From Marinitoga litoralis (GTDB lineage: Bacteria; Thermotogota; Thermotogae; Petrotogales; Petrotogaceae), in contig NZ_JAFBDI010000013.1 in NCBI RefSeq assembly GCF_016908145.1, positions 1 to 58,880 on the forward strand: a stretch of DNA of 58,880 nucleotides, given 5' to 3'. The position numbers and the translations under genes were made by a program. Below are positions 17,865-27,028 of this stretch, in pieces. Each line of letters begins with the position of its first letter. The stretch's first letter is position 1. The notes beneath the pieces are model-generated. The model worked only from the letters and a program-made list of their open reading frames with translations, ran no database searches and had not been told where the DNA came from.

Positions 17865-20012
17865 CTATAATTCAAATTTATTTGAGTATTTAATCATTTC
17901 ATTTGTCATTTTTTCCAAATCTTCAATCAAATTATCAAATTGTAAAATTTTTTCTTTTTGATTTGTCATTAATAATGATACTCCATCTATCTTTTCTGTA
18001 ATTTGTTGAATAGAAATAGATATTGATTCAATAGCCTTAGATATTTCTAATGTTGATAATTTTTGTTGATTAGAAATATTAGAAGTGTTTTCAACCATTT
18101 CAGAAATATTACTTATTTCTGATAAAATAGATTCCATTTGAACTCCAATTTCTTTTATAGAATCTATTATTTGGTTTACCGTTTTTGTTATATTTGAACT
18201 CTCATTTAATGCTAAACTAGCATCATTTACTAAAGAATTCAAGTTTTCGGATATATTTGAAGCAGAATGATTTGATTCATCAGCTAACTTTCTAATTTCA
18301 TCAGCTACAACTGCAAAACCTTTACCAGCTTCCCCTGCTCTCGCAGCCTCTATAGCAGCATTTAATGCTAATAAATTTGTTTGTTTGGATATCTCTGATA
18401 TTTGTTCAACTATTTCTTCAATAGCCTTTGATTTTTCAAATAAATTATTTATCATACTATTACTTTTACTTACTAATTTTTCTATATTTGAAACATCTTC
18501 AATCATATTTTGGATTTTACTTCTTCCATTTTCTGCGTTTCTATTTATTTCTTTTGTTTTTAAATTCAATCCATTAGCTTCAGAATTTAATAAATCTGCT
18601 CCAGATGCAATTTCTTCTATATTTGCTGTAGTTTCTTCTACAGAGGATGCAACAACTTCTAAGTTATTTTTTATTTCTTCAAATGATTCAAAAGTATTAT
18701 TAGTTACATTAATTATTTCATTTGATGATTTATCTAAGTTCTCTTCTACACTCATTAATGTATTGGAATACTTATTAAATAACAAAACAATATCTTTCAT
18801 GTTATTTTTTAATAAGTTAAATATATTAGCAATTAATCCAATTTCATCCTTTCTATTTAAATCAATATTTTTCTTTAAATTTCCCTTTGAAACATTTATA
18901 GCGTATTCTTCTATTTTTTTGATTGGTTTTGTAATACTATTTGAAAATACAAAAGATATAATTAAAGCAATAATAATCGTTAATGTTATTGTAATAATCA
19001 AAGTATTTTTTAAATCATTTATTGGCTTAAAAACTATATTTTCGTCTTTTTCTAATACTAATTTAATATTATTTATATTTCTAAAAACATATGAAACACC
19101 TAAAACACTTTTATTAGAATAATTTTTGTATTTTATAACTTTACTAAATTCTTTAGGATATTTTTCAATTAATGTTCCTAATTCCATATTATCTAATTTA
19201 GTTATTAGTTTATTATTCGAATTAATAATAAAAATATTTGTTGATAAATCTTTATTTAAAGTTTTAAATAAAGTATCTCCAAATTTAGCAAAATCCACCG
19301 ATATAGCAATATATCCATATCTTGAAAATCTGTATATAAATGGCATTCCTAAAAATAAAACAGGTTTATCGTTATACATTTCTATATCCGATAAAACTAT
19401 ATTAACATTATCATCTGGTTGCACTTTTAATAATTTATATAATTTGCCAAAAGACGTGTTTTTGATTTCATCATTTTCAAGATTTGCTGTAAAATCATTT
19501 CCTTTTCTTAAAGAATAAATTATATTTCCTTCATTATTAATTAAGTATATATCTTCCAAATTTTGTGATAATGCATAATTAACTAAATTAGGATGATATT
19601 TTCTATGAAGTAAATCATAATCTGATATTGAAAATTCATCATCACCATATTTCGCCAATTCTTCTTCATTAACACTATTCATTTTATATCTTTCTTCTGG
19701 AGCATATTGATTTTTAAAAACATAAACATCTTTTAAATTATTTATATCTTGAAAGTCTTTAAAATATGAATCCATTGTTTTTAACATTATAGGTATGTAT
19801 TGAAAGTTTGCAATATTTTCTAAAGCATTTTTATAATTTTCAATTAATAAATTTGTTTCAAAAACCTTTGAATCAATTATATTATATAAATTGGATTTAA
19901 TTTCATTTTCCAAAGATTTTTGAGATGAATTTAAAGAGATATATCCAATAATAATAAAAGGGATAACTAATATTAAAAGAAAAATAAGAACTAATTTGTT
20001 TCTAAAACCCAT
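17865..20012 (-). CDS. Methyl-accepting chemotaxis protein
   Basis: Transmembrane chemoreceptor of 715 residues. TM1 is at about 5-25 ([19 protein letters not shown]), then a large extracytoplasmic dCache-like sensor region, TM2 near 340-360 ([19 protein letters not shown]), a HAMP domain ([20 protein letters not shown]) and a methyl-accepting signalling domain. The hairpin tip ([31 protein letters not shown]) is near 550-575. No C-terminal CheR/CheB tether pentapeptide is present. I start at the ATG of MGFRNK, preceded by AGGAGGTGTATT; an earlier in-frame start ten codons upstream has no ribosome site. It is divergent from cheW, its likely partner. The ligand is unknown. Confidence 0.93.
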   Translation of the reverse strand: MGFRNKLVLIFLLILVIPFIIIGYISLNSSQKSLENEIKSNLYNIIDSKVFETNLLIENYKNALENIANFQYIPIMLKTMDSYFKDFQDINNLKDVYVFKNQYAPEERYKMNSVNEEELAKYGDDEFSISDYDLLHRKYHPNLVNYALSQNLEDIYLINNEGNIIYSLRKGNDFTANLENDEIKNTSFGKLYKLLKVQPDDNVNIVLSDIEMYNDKPVLFLGMPFIYRFSRYGYIAISVDFAKFGDTLFKTLNKDLSTNIFIINSNNKLITKLDNMELGTLIEKYPKEFSKVIKYKNYSNKSVLGVSYVFRNINNIKLVLEKDENIVFKPINDLKNTLIITITLTIIIALIISFVFSNSITKPIKKIEEYAINVSKGNLKKNIDLNRKDEIGLIANIFNLLKNNMKDIVLLFNKYSNTLMSVEENLDKSSNEIINVTNNTFESFEEIKNNLEVVASSVEETTANIEEIASGADLLNSEANGLNLKTKEINRNAENGRSKIQNMIEDVSNIEKLVSKSNSMINNLFEKSKAIEEIVEQISEISKQTNLLALNAAIEAARAGEAGKGFAVVADEIRKLADESNHSASNISENLNSLVNDASLALNESSNITKTVNQIIDSIKEIGVQMESILSEISNISEMVENTSNISNQQKLSTLEISKAIESISISIQQITEKIDGVSLLMTNQKEKILQFDNLIEDLEKMTNEMIKYSNKFEL

Positions 20013-20045
20013 AATACACCTCCTAAGATATTCAAAATACACATA

Positions 20046-20074
20046 ATTATAACATTTTTTAGAAAGAATTTCAA
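20046..20074 (-). promoter_or_regulatory. Sigma70-type promoter of the chemoreceptor gene
   Basis: Minus strand: TTGAAA (20069-20074), 17-base spacer, TATAAT (20046-20051), with a TGT extension. Close to consensus; its -35 overlaps the -35 region of the divergent cheW promoter. Confidence 0.75.
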
Positions 20075-20098
20075 TGTTTAATATATTTATGATATAAT
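20070..20098 (+). promoter_or_regulatory. Promoter of cheW
   Basis: Plus strand: extended -10 TGATATAAT (hexamer 20093-20098), with a weak TTCAAT 17 bases upstream (20070-20075) that lies on the chemoreceptor -35. AGGAGGG and the ATG follow within 28 bases. Confidence 0.6.
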
Positions 20099-20125
20099 AT
20101 TATTGATAAAAAAAGGAGGGATATT

Positions 20126-20584
20126 ATGTCTGTAGAATTAAAAGTTGTTAGTTTTAATGTTTGTGAAGAAAGATTTGCGATTGACATTAATCATGTTGAT
20201 ACTGTTATAGAATACAAAAAAACCACTAAAGTTCCTGAAACATCAGATTATATAGAAGGTATTGTAAATTTTAGAAATGAAGTACTTCCGATAATTAACT
20301 TAAGATTAAAATTTAATTATACAAATTTTGAAGATAAAAGTAAATCTAAGGTATTAGTTGTAAAAATAGAAGATAAAAAATTTGGATTAATGGTAGACGA
20401 AGTAAAAGAAGTAATGAATATAAATCAAGAACAGTTAGAAGAACCGCCATCTGTTGGTGGAAATAATGCTGATTATATAAGTGGAATTATAAAAACTAAT
20501 GATAATATGATATTTTTAATCGATGTTGAGAAAATTCTTTCAAAAGCCGAAAAAATAGAATTAAATAAGATAATAAATAAATAA
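20126..20584 (+). CDS. cheW: Chemotaxis coupling protein CheW
   Basis: Cytoplasmic adaptor that links chemoreceptors to the CheA kinase. 152 residues, the usual size, covering one SH3-like CheW domain: VVSFNVCEERFAIDINHVDTV, VPETSDYIEGIVNFRNEVLP with the conserved NxRxxxxPI-type stretch, LVVKIEDKKFGLMVDEVKEV and DYISGIIKTNDNMIFLIDVEKIL. The ATG follows AGGAGGGATATT. It is divergent from a chemoreceptor and convergent with the PD40 gene. No cheA or cheY is in the window, so the remaining chemotaxis genes must lie elsewhere. Confidence 0.93.
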   Translation: MSVELKVVSFNVCEERFAIDINHVDTVIEYKKTTKVPETSDYIEGIVNFRNEVLPIINLRLKFNYTNFEDKSKSKVLVVKIEDKKFGLMVDEVKEVMNINQEQLEEPPSVGGNNADYISGIIKTNDNMIFLIDVEKILSKAEKIELNKIINK

Positions 20585-20586
20585 TA

Positions 20587-21744
20587 TCATGGGAGCCTGA
20601 TTGCAAAAATATCAGGCTCTCCATTTTTATAATACAAAGAGAAAAATACTATATTATTATATATGTATGGATAAAAAGCATCATCTGAAATATCCATAGT
20701 CAAAAATTCTTCATTATTGCTAATAGGATCAAATAATGTTATTCTATAATACCCATTTTTATATTTTGAATAAACTATATAGTTATCGTTAGCAATTGGA
20801 TCTACTTCATTTAATTCAGAAATAATTATAGGACTGATTTTTGAACCATCGTATACGTATATATTACTTCGCCCCGTTTTTGAATCAATCATTTGAAAAA
20901 TTATCCTATTTTTATATACAGAGGGTTTAAATTTAAAAGTGTTTTTTAAAGAAGTTATTTTTGTTATTTGTTTATCTTTTAATGAGTATTTATATATTTC
21001 TGTCCAACTTTCACCATTTCTTTCTTCTACAGAAAAATACACTTCTCCATTTTTATAATATGGAGTATATGCATTATATGAATCATTAGATATTCTAAAA
21101 ATATCTTCCTTTTCAGGATTATACAAAAGGACATCCCATTTTCCATATAATGAACTTTGAAAAACAAAAGTCCCATCTTCAGTTATACTAGGAAAATATT
21201 CTGAAGAAAAATCTAAGGAAATATTAATATATTTGTTTTTAATTAAATCATATCCCCATATATTTCTATTTCCTGTATATCGATCAGAGATAAAAATTAT
21301 TTTATCTCCTTCTGAAGAAATATATGGATATTCATCAATGCCATCCCAATATGTTAATTGAATAAAATTCCAATTCTGGTCAAAAATAAATCTTTTAAAT
21401 GCAATTTTTTCAAGAACCTTTGTAGTAAAATTCCTTACCCAATTATCATTATCAACTATTTTTTCTGATAAATCCAATTTTGTACTGTCAAAAGATGCAA
21501 CAACTCTCACCGAATTTCTTGATGAATCCTCAGTAAATTCTAATTTTATATTGTAATTAATATCTTCCATATTTTTATAAACATTATATGAATACAATAA
21601 CTTTGACTCAAATTCTTGTATAATTTGATTCATTATCCAAGAATTTGAGTTTTGTATTAAAAGAATATTTTCTTTTTCTATTTTTATTTGCGAAAAAACA
21701 AAAGAAATAATAATCAAAAAAAATAATGTAAATATTCTTTTCAT
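20587..21744 (-). CDS. Secreted PD40/TolB-type beta-propeller protein
   Basis: Extracytoplasmic protein of about 385 residues. The N-terminus is a clear signal peptide (MKRIFTLFFLIIISFVFSQ). Repeated propeller blades are visible: DEYPYISSEGDKIIFISDRY, SEYFPSITEDGTFVFQSSLY, NAYTPYYKNGEVYFSVEE, FKFKPSVYKNRIIFQMID and AFYPYIYNNIVFFSLYYK. Each has the PD40 x-P-x-x-S-x-D-G-x-x-I-x-F pattern, and the N-terminal 120 residues resemble a TolB N-domain. No Pal or TolA genes are adjacent, so a Tol role is not claimed. I start at the ATG one base after the yqeY-like stop; the TTG three codons earlier overlaps it. Confidence 0.78.
   Translation of the reverse strand: MKRIFTLFFLIIISFVFSQIKIEKENILLIQNSNSWIMNQIIQEFESKLLYSYNVYKNMEDINYNIKLEFTEDSSRNSVRVVASFDSTKLDLSEKIVDNDNWVRNFTTKVLEKIAFKRFIFDQNWNFIQLTYWDGIDEYPYISSEGDKIIFISDRYTGNRNIWGYDLIKNKYINISLDFSSEYFPSITEDGTFVFQSSLYGKWDVLLYNPEKEDIFRISNDSYNAYTPYYKNGEVYFSVEERNGESWTEIYKYSLKDKQITKITSLKNTFKFKPSVYKNRIIFQMIDSKTGRSNIYVYDGSKISPIIISELNEVDPIANDNYIVYSKYKNGYYRITLFDPISNNEEFLTMDISDDAFYPYIYNNIVFFSLYYKNGEPDIFAIRLP
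20593..20626 (+). terminator. cheW terminator nested in the end of the facing gene
   Basis: GAGCCTGAT (20593-20601), 9-base loop, ATCAGGCTC (20611-20619), then TCCATTTTTA on the plus strand. It lies within the last codons of the convergent PD40 gene, whose stop is only two bases from the cheW stop. Confidence 0.75.
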
Positions 21745-21745
21745 A

Positions 21746-22183
21746 TTAACCAAGCATCTTTTTTACTATAGAATTAACTTTATTTCCATCTACTTTACCT
21801 TTTAATTCCTTCATAGCTTTACCCATTACTTGACCAAATTTTGCACTTTCTCCTAATTCACTTATAATATTTTTTATAATTTTTTCTATTTCTTCATCAG
21901 GCATTTCAGGTGGAAGATATTCTTTTAATATATTTAATTCATATTCCTCCTCTTCCACTAGATCTTCTCTATTAGCTTCTCTATATTGTTGAATAGAGTC
22001 TTGTCTCATCTTAATTTGTTTTCTAATTAAAGCCATTATTTCCTCATCATTTAATTCTTTTTGTTTTTCAACTTCAGCTTTCTTTATTTCTGTTTTTAAA
22101 ATTTTAATAGCATTTAAAGCTTTTGAATTTTTTTCTTTCATATATTTTTTTAAATCTTCGTTTAATTTAGCTTTTAAGTCCAT
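21746..22183 (-). CDS. GatB/YqeY domain protein
   Basis: 145-residue helical protein of the YqeY family, which shares the C-terminal tRNA-contact domain of GatB. Motifs: LNEDLKKYMKEKNSKALNAI, EEIMALIRKQIKMRQDSIQQ, YLPPEMPDEEIEKII and GKAMKELKGKVDGNKVNSIV. Whole-length match to the family. The function is not established; a tRNA-related role is suggested only by homology. It has its own extended -10 upstream, and its stop is followed after one base by the PD40 gene start. Confidence 0.9.
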   Translation of the reverse strand: MDLKAKLNEDLKKYMKEKNSKALNAIKILKTEIKKAEVEKQKELNDEEIMALIRKQIKMRQDSIQQYREANREDLVEEEEYELNILKEYLPPEMPDEEIEKIIKNIISELGESAKFGQVMGKAMKELKGKVDGNKVNSIVKKMLG

Positions 22184-22215
22184 TAAACCACTCCTCTCTA
22201 AAATATCTTTTTACT

Positions 22216-22224
22216 ATTATACCA
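22216..22224 (-). promoter_or_regulatory. Extended -10 promoter of the yqeY-like gene
   Basis: Minus-strand TGGTATAAT about 33 bases before the ATG, just past the terminator of the sugar operon. The -35 region (TGCAAA at 17) is weak. Confidence 0.55.
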
Positions 22225-22255
22225 TATTATTTTTTAAGTTTGCATAAAAAAAACA

Positions 22256-22281
22256 AGAAGAATTCCAAATGGAATTCTTCT
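22256..22281 (-). terminator. Terminator of the sugar-utilisation operon
   Basis: 11-bp stem, AGAAGAATTCC/GGAATTCTTCT (22256-22266 with 22271-22281), AAAT loop as read on the plus strand, followed on the minus strand by TGTTTTTTTT. It overlaps the stop codon of the GH130 gene. Confidence 0.9.
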
Positions 22282-23227
22282 AAATTTTACTATTTTTCTT
22301 TGTAAATTCTATTAATTCATTTAAATATGCAAAAGCTATTCCTATGTAAGTATCTGCAGCTCCATAATAAATAGCAATTTTATCATTTTTAACTAATGCT
22401 GAACAAGGAAATACAACATTTGGAACAAATCCTACTGTTTCATAACTTTCTTCTGGGGTCATTAAATAATTGTTTGATCTATATAACACTTTTGATGGAT
22501 CTTCTAAATCTAACAATGCAGTTCCAAAACTATACACATATCCATTACATGTATTTGTAACTCCATGATAAATTAACAACCAACCTTCATTAGTTTCAAT
22601 AGGTATTGGACCTGCACCTATTTTTAAATTCTCCCACCAAGAATCATTTTTTCTACCCATTAACCATTTATGATTTCCCCAATGTATAAGATCATTACTT
22701 TCGCTAATAAAAATATCTCCAAATGGAGTATGACCATTATCGCTTGGCCTACTAAGCATATAATACTTTCCATTTATTTTTCTTGGAAATAAGACACCAT
22801 TTCTATTAAATGGCAAAAAAGCATCTGGAAGTCTTTCAAACTTAATATAATCTTTTGTTCTTCCTACTCCTATTGTAGGTCCATGTAAATCTGTACAAAA
22901 AGTTATATAGTAATAATCATCCAATTTCACTAATCTAGGATCATAAGCGTACACAGGAACTGATATATTTCCATCTTTATCTATCCATTCAATAACATTT
23001 TCATCAAATTCCCAATTTATTCCATCATCACTTCTTCCAATATGAAGATTAGGTACTGTATTATTATGATCTACTCTAAAAACACCAACAAAACCATTAT
23101 TATATGGCAAAACAGCTGAATTGAATATTCTAGCACCGTTTTTAAATTGATTTCTCTTTGTAATTGGGTTCTTTGAGTATCGCCATATTATTTCATTATT
23201 GTCTTTTCTATCTTCCCAAGGTATCAT
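22280..23227 (-). CDS. GH130 family glycoside phosphorylase (beta-mannoside type)
   Basis: 315-residue cytoplasmic phosphorylase of family GH130, which cleaves beta-1,4-mannosidic bonds with phosphate to yield mannose 1-phosphate. The five-bladed propeller pattern is seen: ARIFNSAVLPYNNGFVGVFR, VDHNNTVPNLHIGRSDDGINW, YDPRLVKLDDYYYITFCTD, NGVLFPRKINGKYYMLSRPS and WLLIYHGVTNTCNGYVYSFG. The catalytic Asp is probably in the AYDPRL region. Which disaccharide it prefers (mannobiose, mannosylglucose or longer) cannot be read. It overlaps the LacI gene by four bases and is last in the operon, consistent with intracellular breakdown of imported oligosaccharides. Confidence 0.87.
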   Translation of the reverse strand: MIPWEDRKDNNEIIWRYSKNPITKRNQFKNGARIFNSAVLPYNNGFVGVFRVDHNNTVPNLHIGRSDDGINWEFDENVIEWIDKDGNISVPVYAYDPRLVKLDDYYYITFCTDLHGPTIGVGRTKDYIKFERLPDAFLPFNRNGVLFPRKINGKYYMLSRPSDNGHTPFGDIFISESNDLIHWGNHKWLMGRKNDSWWENLKIGAGPIPIETNEGWLLIYHGVTNTCNGYVYSFGTALLDLEDPSKVLYRSNNYLMTPEESYETVGFVPNVVFPCSALVKNDKIAIYYGAADTYIGIAFAYLNELIEFTKKNSKI

Positions 23228-24216
23228 TTTTTCACCTCTTTTACAGAATTCCTTTCTATTATTTTGGTTGGTAAAATAATCTTTCTTTTTACTTTACTTC
23301 CTTTTCCTTCTATTCTTTCAACTAGCAATTTTGCTGCATTTTCTCCCATTTCTTTTCTAGGTTGATGTATTGTTGTTAATGGAGGGTATAAATACTTAGA
23401 ATAATTATCATTATCAAAACCAATTATTGAAATATCATCTGGTATTGAATATCCAGCCTCGTATATAGCTCTTGCTCCTCCAAGAGCAACTTGATCGTTA
23501 ATAAAAAATATAGCTGAAAAATCTTTACCATTTTTTTCTAAATATTTTTTTATAGAATTATAACCACCTTCAAATTCAAAATTTCCTTCTAAAACTTTTA
23601 AATTAATATTATATTTTTTAGAAAAATCTATAACAGCTTTTTCTCTTATCTTTGCAGAATAATATTCTCTTTCTCCACTTACAAAAATTATGTCTCTATG
23701 TCCTTTATTATACAAATATTTCATAGCCATGTATGCAGAATGATAATTATCAATTCCTACAGTATCAACATTTATATCACTATCATTTCTATCCACAGCA
23801 ACTACTGGAATAGCAGATCTAATTAGTTTTTCTATATGTTTATCATCATTTTTTGTAGTACAAATAATAATCCCATCTACTCTCCTTGAAAAAAATTGTT
23901 CTAAAATCTCTATTTCTTTATTCAAAAGCAAATGTGTGGAAGTTACAAAACTATCATATCCATGTTTAGACAATTCTAATTCAATACTTTCGGATATCAT
24001 ATTATAATGATTTCCTAAAAGATTCGGAACAATAATTCCTACAAGATAATGTAATTTTTTCCTTGCAACCTGAGGGGGTTGATAATGGTATTCTTGTAAG
24101 GCTTTAAGTACTTTTTTTCTTGTTTCTTCCGAAACATTTTCCGCACCATTTATAACTCTTGAAATTGTTGCAATTGATATACCGATTTTTTTAGAAATTT
24201 CCCTCAAAGTTGCCAT
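23224..24216 (-). CDS. LacI-family transcriptional regulator
   Basis: Sugar-responsive repressor. N-terminal LacI helix-turn-helix (TLREISKKIGISIATISRVI, then NGAENVSEETRKKVLKAL) with the hinge helix region QVARKKLHYLVGIIVPNLLG, followed by a periplasmic-binding-protein-like effector domain (NDQVALGGARAIYEAGYSIP, ISIIGFDNDNYSKYLYPPLT, TTIHQPRKEMGENAA). I start at the ATG of MATLRE, eight bases after AGGAG; the GTG three codons before has the SD touching it. It is encoded within the operon it presumably controls. A palindrome in the operon promoter (32540-32557) is the likely operator. The effector is not known. Confidence 0.92.
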   Translation of the reverse strand: MATLREISKKIGISIATISRVINGAENVSEETRKKVLKALQEYHYQPPQVARKKLHYLVGIIVPNLLGNHYNMISESIELELSKHGYDSFVTSTHLLLNKEIEILEQFFSRRVDGIIICTTKNDDKHIEKLIRSAIPVVAVDRNDSDINVDTVGIDNYHSAYMAMKYLYNKGHRDIIFVSGEREYYSAKIREKAVIDFSKKYNINLKVLEGNFEFEGGYNSIKKYLEKNGKDFSAIFFINDQVALGGARAIYEAGYSIPDDISIIGFDNDNYSKYLYPPLTTIHQPRKEMGENAAKLLVERIEGKGSKVKRKIILPTKIIERNSVKEVKK

Positions 24217-24227
24217 TTGTCTCACTC

Positions 24228-25688
24228 CTATTCCAAATTATATGGATATTTAATATAATTAAGCAAATAATTATTTATTCCATTATTTTCAATTATATCT
24301 TTATAAACAAAATAAGCAGGTTTACATGTTCTTACTTTAGTTTCATAATCAACATGTATTAGACCAAATCTTTTTGAAAATCCTTCTGACCATTCGTAAT
24401 TATCTAATATTGACCAATACATATAACCTTTTACATTAGCACCTAATTCAATAGATTCATGAATGTTTATTAAATGAGAAACAATAAAAAAAGGTTGAAT
24501 ATCTCCTTTATCTGCAATACCATTTTCAGTAATATACATTATTGGATTATTATATCTTTCTTTAATTTCTAAAATAATTTTCTTTAATCCTAAAGGATAA
24601 ACTTCCCATCCCATATCAGTTACAGGTTTATCTGTCTTAATTAATTTTCCATTACAAGAGTATCCATATCCATCTACAACTTTCCATTTATTATCATGTC
24701 TTTTTACAACAGTTCTTGTATAATAATTTATTCCTAAAAAATCTGTTTTACCTTTCATATCTTCTCTGAACTTTTTATTTCCATCAATATGAAAATCCAA
24801 AATCCCTCTAAAAATCATATCAGTAAAATGATAATTATAAAAATATTTTGCATCTTCAACAACCTCTATATCCTCAGGAGATTCAGGATCAATCCATGTA
24901 AATGAGTAAATAAATCCAATAGGTTTTTTTGTATATTGTTTCATTGCATCATAAGCTCTACAATGTGCTTCTGCTTGATTTTTTTGAGCCAATTTATAAT
25001 ACTCTTCATTTATAATAGATGGTGGAAATCATGACTTTGGCTGTAAATATGCTAAAGAAGATACTATTTGTGGTTCATTCATAGTAGACCAAAAATCTAC
25101 AATTTCATCTAATTCGTTAGCTAGAAACGCTCCATATTTAGTAAATTCAATTACTGTATTTTTATCAACCCAACCAAAAGGTCCTTTATGATATAAGTTA
25201 ACATTAATAGGATCGTGTATCCATAATGGCAATGAAAAATGATTTAAATCTACCATTACTTTAATATTTTTTTCCTTAAGATCAATAATTATTTTTTTAT
25301 AATGTTCTAAAGCTTCTAGATCTGCTAATTTTTTTAATTCTAAAATAGCATTTTCATCAACTTCTATAGAAATAATATCATCATTCTTTTCAATGACTTT
25401 TGTTTTTACATCAAAGGTTGGATTTGGAAATATTCTTGACCACTCAATACCAATTCTTACAATATTCAGTCCTAATTTTTCCATTAATTTATTATCTTCT
25501 TTATACAATTCCCAATAATTTGTTCCATTTTCTGGAAAATCTCCACTTACTAATCCAGCATTTATTATTCTTTCATCATGAGTCCATTTAAACCAATCAG
25601 TATTATTATCTATTACTTTTCCACCCATTTCAAATTGAAATCCAGACATTGATATTCCAAATAAAAAATCTTCAGGGAATTTTTTCAT
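24228..25688 (-). pseudogene. GH1 beta-glycosidase (archaeal/Sulfolobus-type), interrupted by one in-frame TGA
   Basis: One 486-codon reading frame with a single internal TGA (25029-25031). The first part (219 codons) begins KKFPEDFLFGISMSGFQFEM and contains the acid/base motif FWSTMNEPQ. The second part resumes in frame and contains the nucleophile motif YITENGIADKGD and YWSILDNYEW. The stop replaces the Gly of the SGFPP motif (here QPKS-stop-FPPSI), consistent with GGA to TGA. Length and the long insert before the acid/base match Sulfolobus/Pyrococcus-type GH1 beta-glycosidases and mannosidases. The rest is intact and codon use is like its neighbours, so decay is recent, or the base is a sequencing error, or there is readthrough. 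A TTG restart at 24992 has no good ribosome site. Confidence 0.85.
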
Positions 25689-25710
25689 ATTATACCTCCA
25701 ATATTATTAA

Positions 25711-27024
25711 TTATTTATTCAATAAAAAATTTTTATACCACAAAGCACTATCTTTTAAATATCTTTTTTGAGTATTATAATCAACATATACTAAACCAAA
25801 TCTTTTTGAATATCCATGTGCCCATTCAAAATTATCCATTAATGACCATATAAAATATCCTCTCAAATCTACTCCATCTCTTATTGCTTCTAATGCTGAT
25901 TTAAAATGATCTTTTATATAATTTATCCTATAATCATCATGAATTTGTCCATTTTCTAATTTATCTGGTCCAGCCATTCCATTTTCTGTTATATATAATG
26001 GAAGTTTATATTTTTTATTAAATTCTACTAGCATATCGTATAATCCTTTTGGATATATTTCCCATCCCATTTCAGTTTTTGGTAATGGACCTTCTGCATG
26101 TTTGAATTTTAAAGGATGATTTTCATCAAACGCTATTACTTGTCTTGTATAATAATTTACTCCAAAGAAGTCTATTTTTTGTGAAATAATATCAAAGTCA
26201 TTTTCTGGTATATCTAATTTCATATTTTTTAATGAAATTACAGCTTCTTCAGGATATTTACCATATATTATTGGATCATGATACCAACCATTTATATATT
26301 GATCAACTAATTTTGATGCTTTTATATCTTTTTCATCATTCGATAATGGTTCCACCTTCATGACTACATTTGTTATTCCTATATTTCCATCTTTCACTAA
26401 ATCTCTAAATGCAATAACAGCTTTTCCATGTGATCTTAATAGGTTATGAGCTGCATAAAATGATTCTTGGAAATTTCTATGACCTGGTGCATGTTCTCCT
26501 ACAAAATATCCTAAAAATGCAGAACACCATGGTTCATTTAAAGTTATCCAATATTTTACTCTATCTCCTAATTTATTAAACATTAATGCTGCATAATCTT
26601 GAAAATAATTTGCTATATCGGAATTTAACCAACCATTTTTTTCTTTGTATAGATAAAATGGTAAATCCCAATGATATAATGTAATAAAAGGTGTAATATT
26701 ATTTTCTAATAATTTATCAACAAGCCTTTGATAGAAATCAATACCTTTTTCATTTGGTTTTATACCATCAGTCATAACTCTTGGCCATGAAATAGAAAAT
26801 CTATATGCATCAACACCTATGTCTTTCATTATTTCAACATCTTCTTCATATCTATGATAATGATCACATGCTATATCACCATTATCACCATTCTTTGTTT
26901 TCCCTGGTGTATGTGAAAATTCATCCCATATTGATAGACTTCTATCCTCTACTCCACCTTCTATTTGATATGATGCTGTTGCTGTTCCAAATTTAAACCC
27001 TTTTGGGAAATCTGTTCTTTTCAT
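25711..27024 (-). CDS. GH1 beta-glucosidase
   Basis: Intact 437-residue family 1 glycosidase of the bacterial BglA type; retaining hydrolase of beta-glucosides and related disaccharides in the cytoplasm. Motifs in order: FPKGFKFGTATASYQIEGGV, YRFSISWPRVMTDG, FITLYHWDLPFYL, acid/base LNEPWCSAFLGYFVGEHAPG, FFGVNYYTRQVI, nucleophile LYITENGMAGPDK, and SLMDNFEWAHGYSKRFGLVY. It has no signal peptide. It lies 4 bases downstream of the ABC ATPase gene and just before the interrupted GH1, so imported beta-linked oligosaccharides are the likely substrate. Confidence 0.94.
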   Translation of the reverse strand: MKRTDFPKGFKFGTATASYQIEGGVEDRSLSIWDEFSHTPGKTKNGDNGDIACDHYHRYEEDVEIMKDIGVDAYRFSISWPRVMTDGIKPNEKGIDFYQRLVDKLLENNITPFITLYHWDLPFYLYKEKNGWLNSDIANYFQDYAALMFNKLGDRVKYWITLNEPWCSAFLGYFVGEHAPGHRNFQESFYAAHNLLRSHGKAVIAFRDLVKDGNIGITNVVMKVEPLSNDEKDIKASKLVDQYINGWYHDPIIYGKYPEEAVISLKNMKLDIPENDFDIISQKIDFFGVNYYTRQVIAFDENHPLKFKHAEGPLPKTEMGWEIYPKGLYDMLVEFNKKYKLPLYITENGMAGPDKLENGQIHDDYRINYIKDHFKSALEAIRDGVDLRGYFIWSLMDNFEWAHGYSKRFGLVYVDYNTQKRYLKDSALWYKNFLLNK

Positions 27025-27028
27025 TTTA

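Noticed and set aside
18385-19122. Long plus-strand open frame opposite the chemoreceptor gene
   Set aside because: It is an antisense shadow of the well-supported MCP domains, with Ile/Phe/Ser-rich low-complexity translation and no ribosome site.
24228-24992. C-terminal GH1 part as an independent gene
   Set aside because: It begins at TTG without a good ribosome site, is in frame with the upstream part, and lacks the N-terminal half of the barrel.
25029-25031. TGA read as selenocysteine in the GH1 gene
   Set aside because: GH1 enzymes have Gly here (SGFPP) and no role for Sec; I saw no convincing SECIS-type hairpin right after it.
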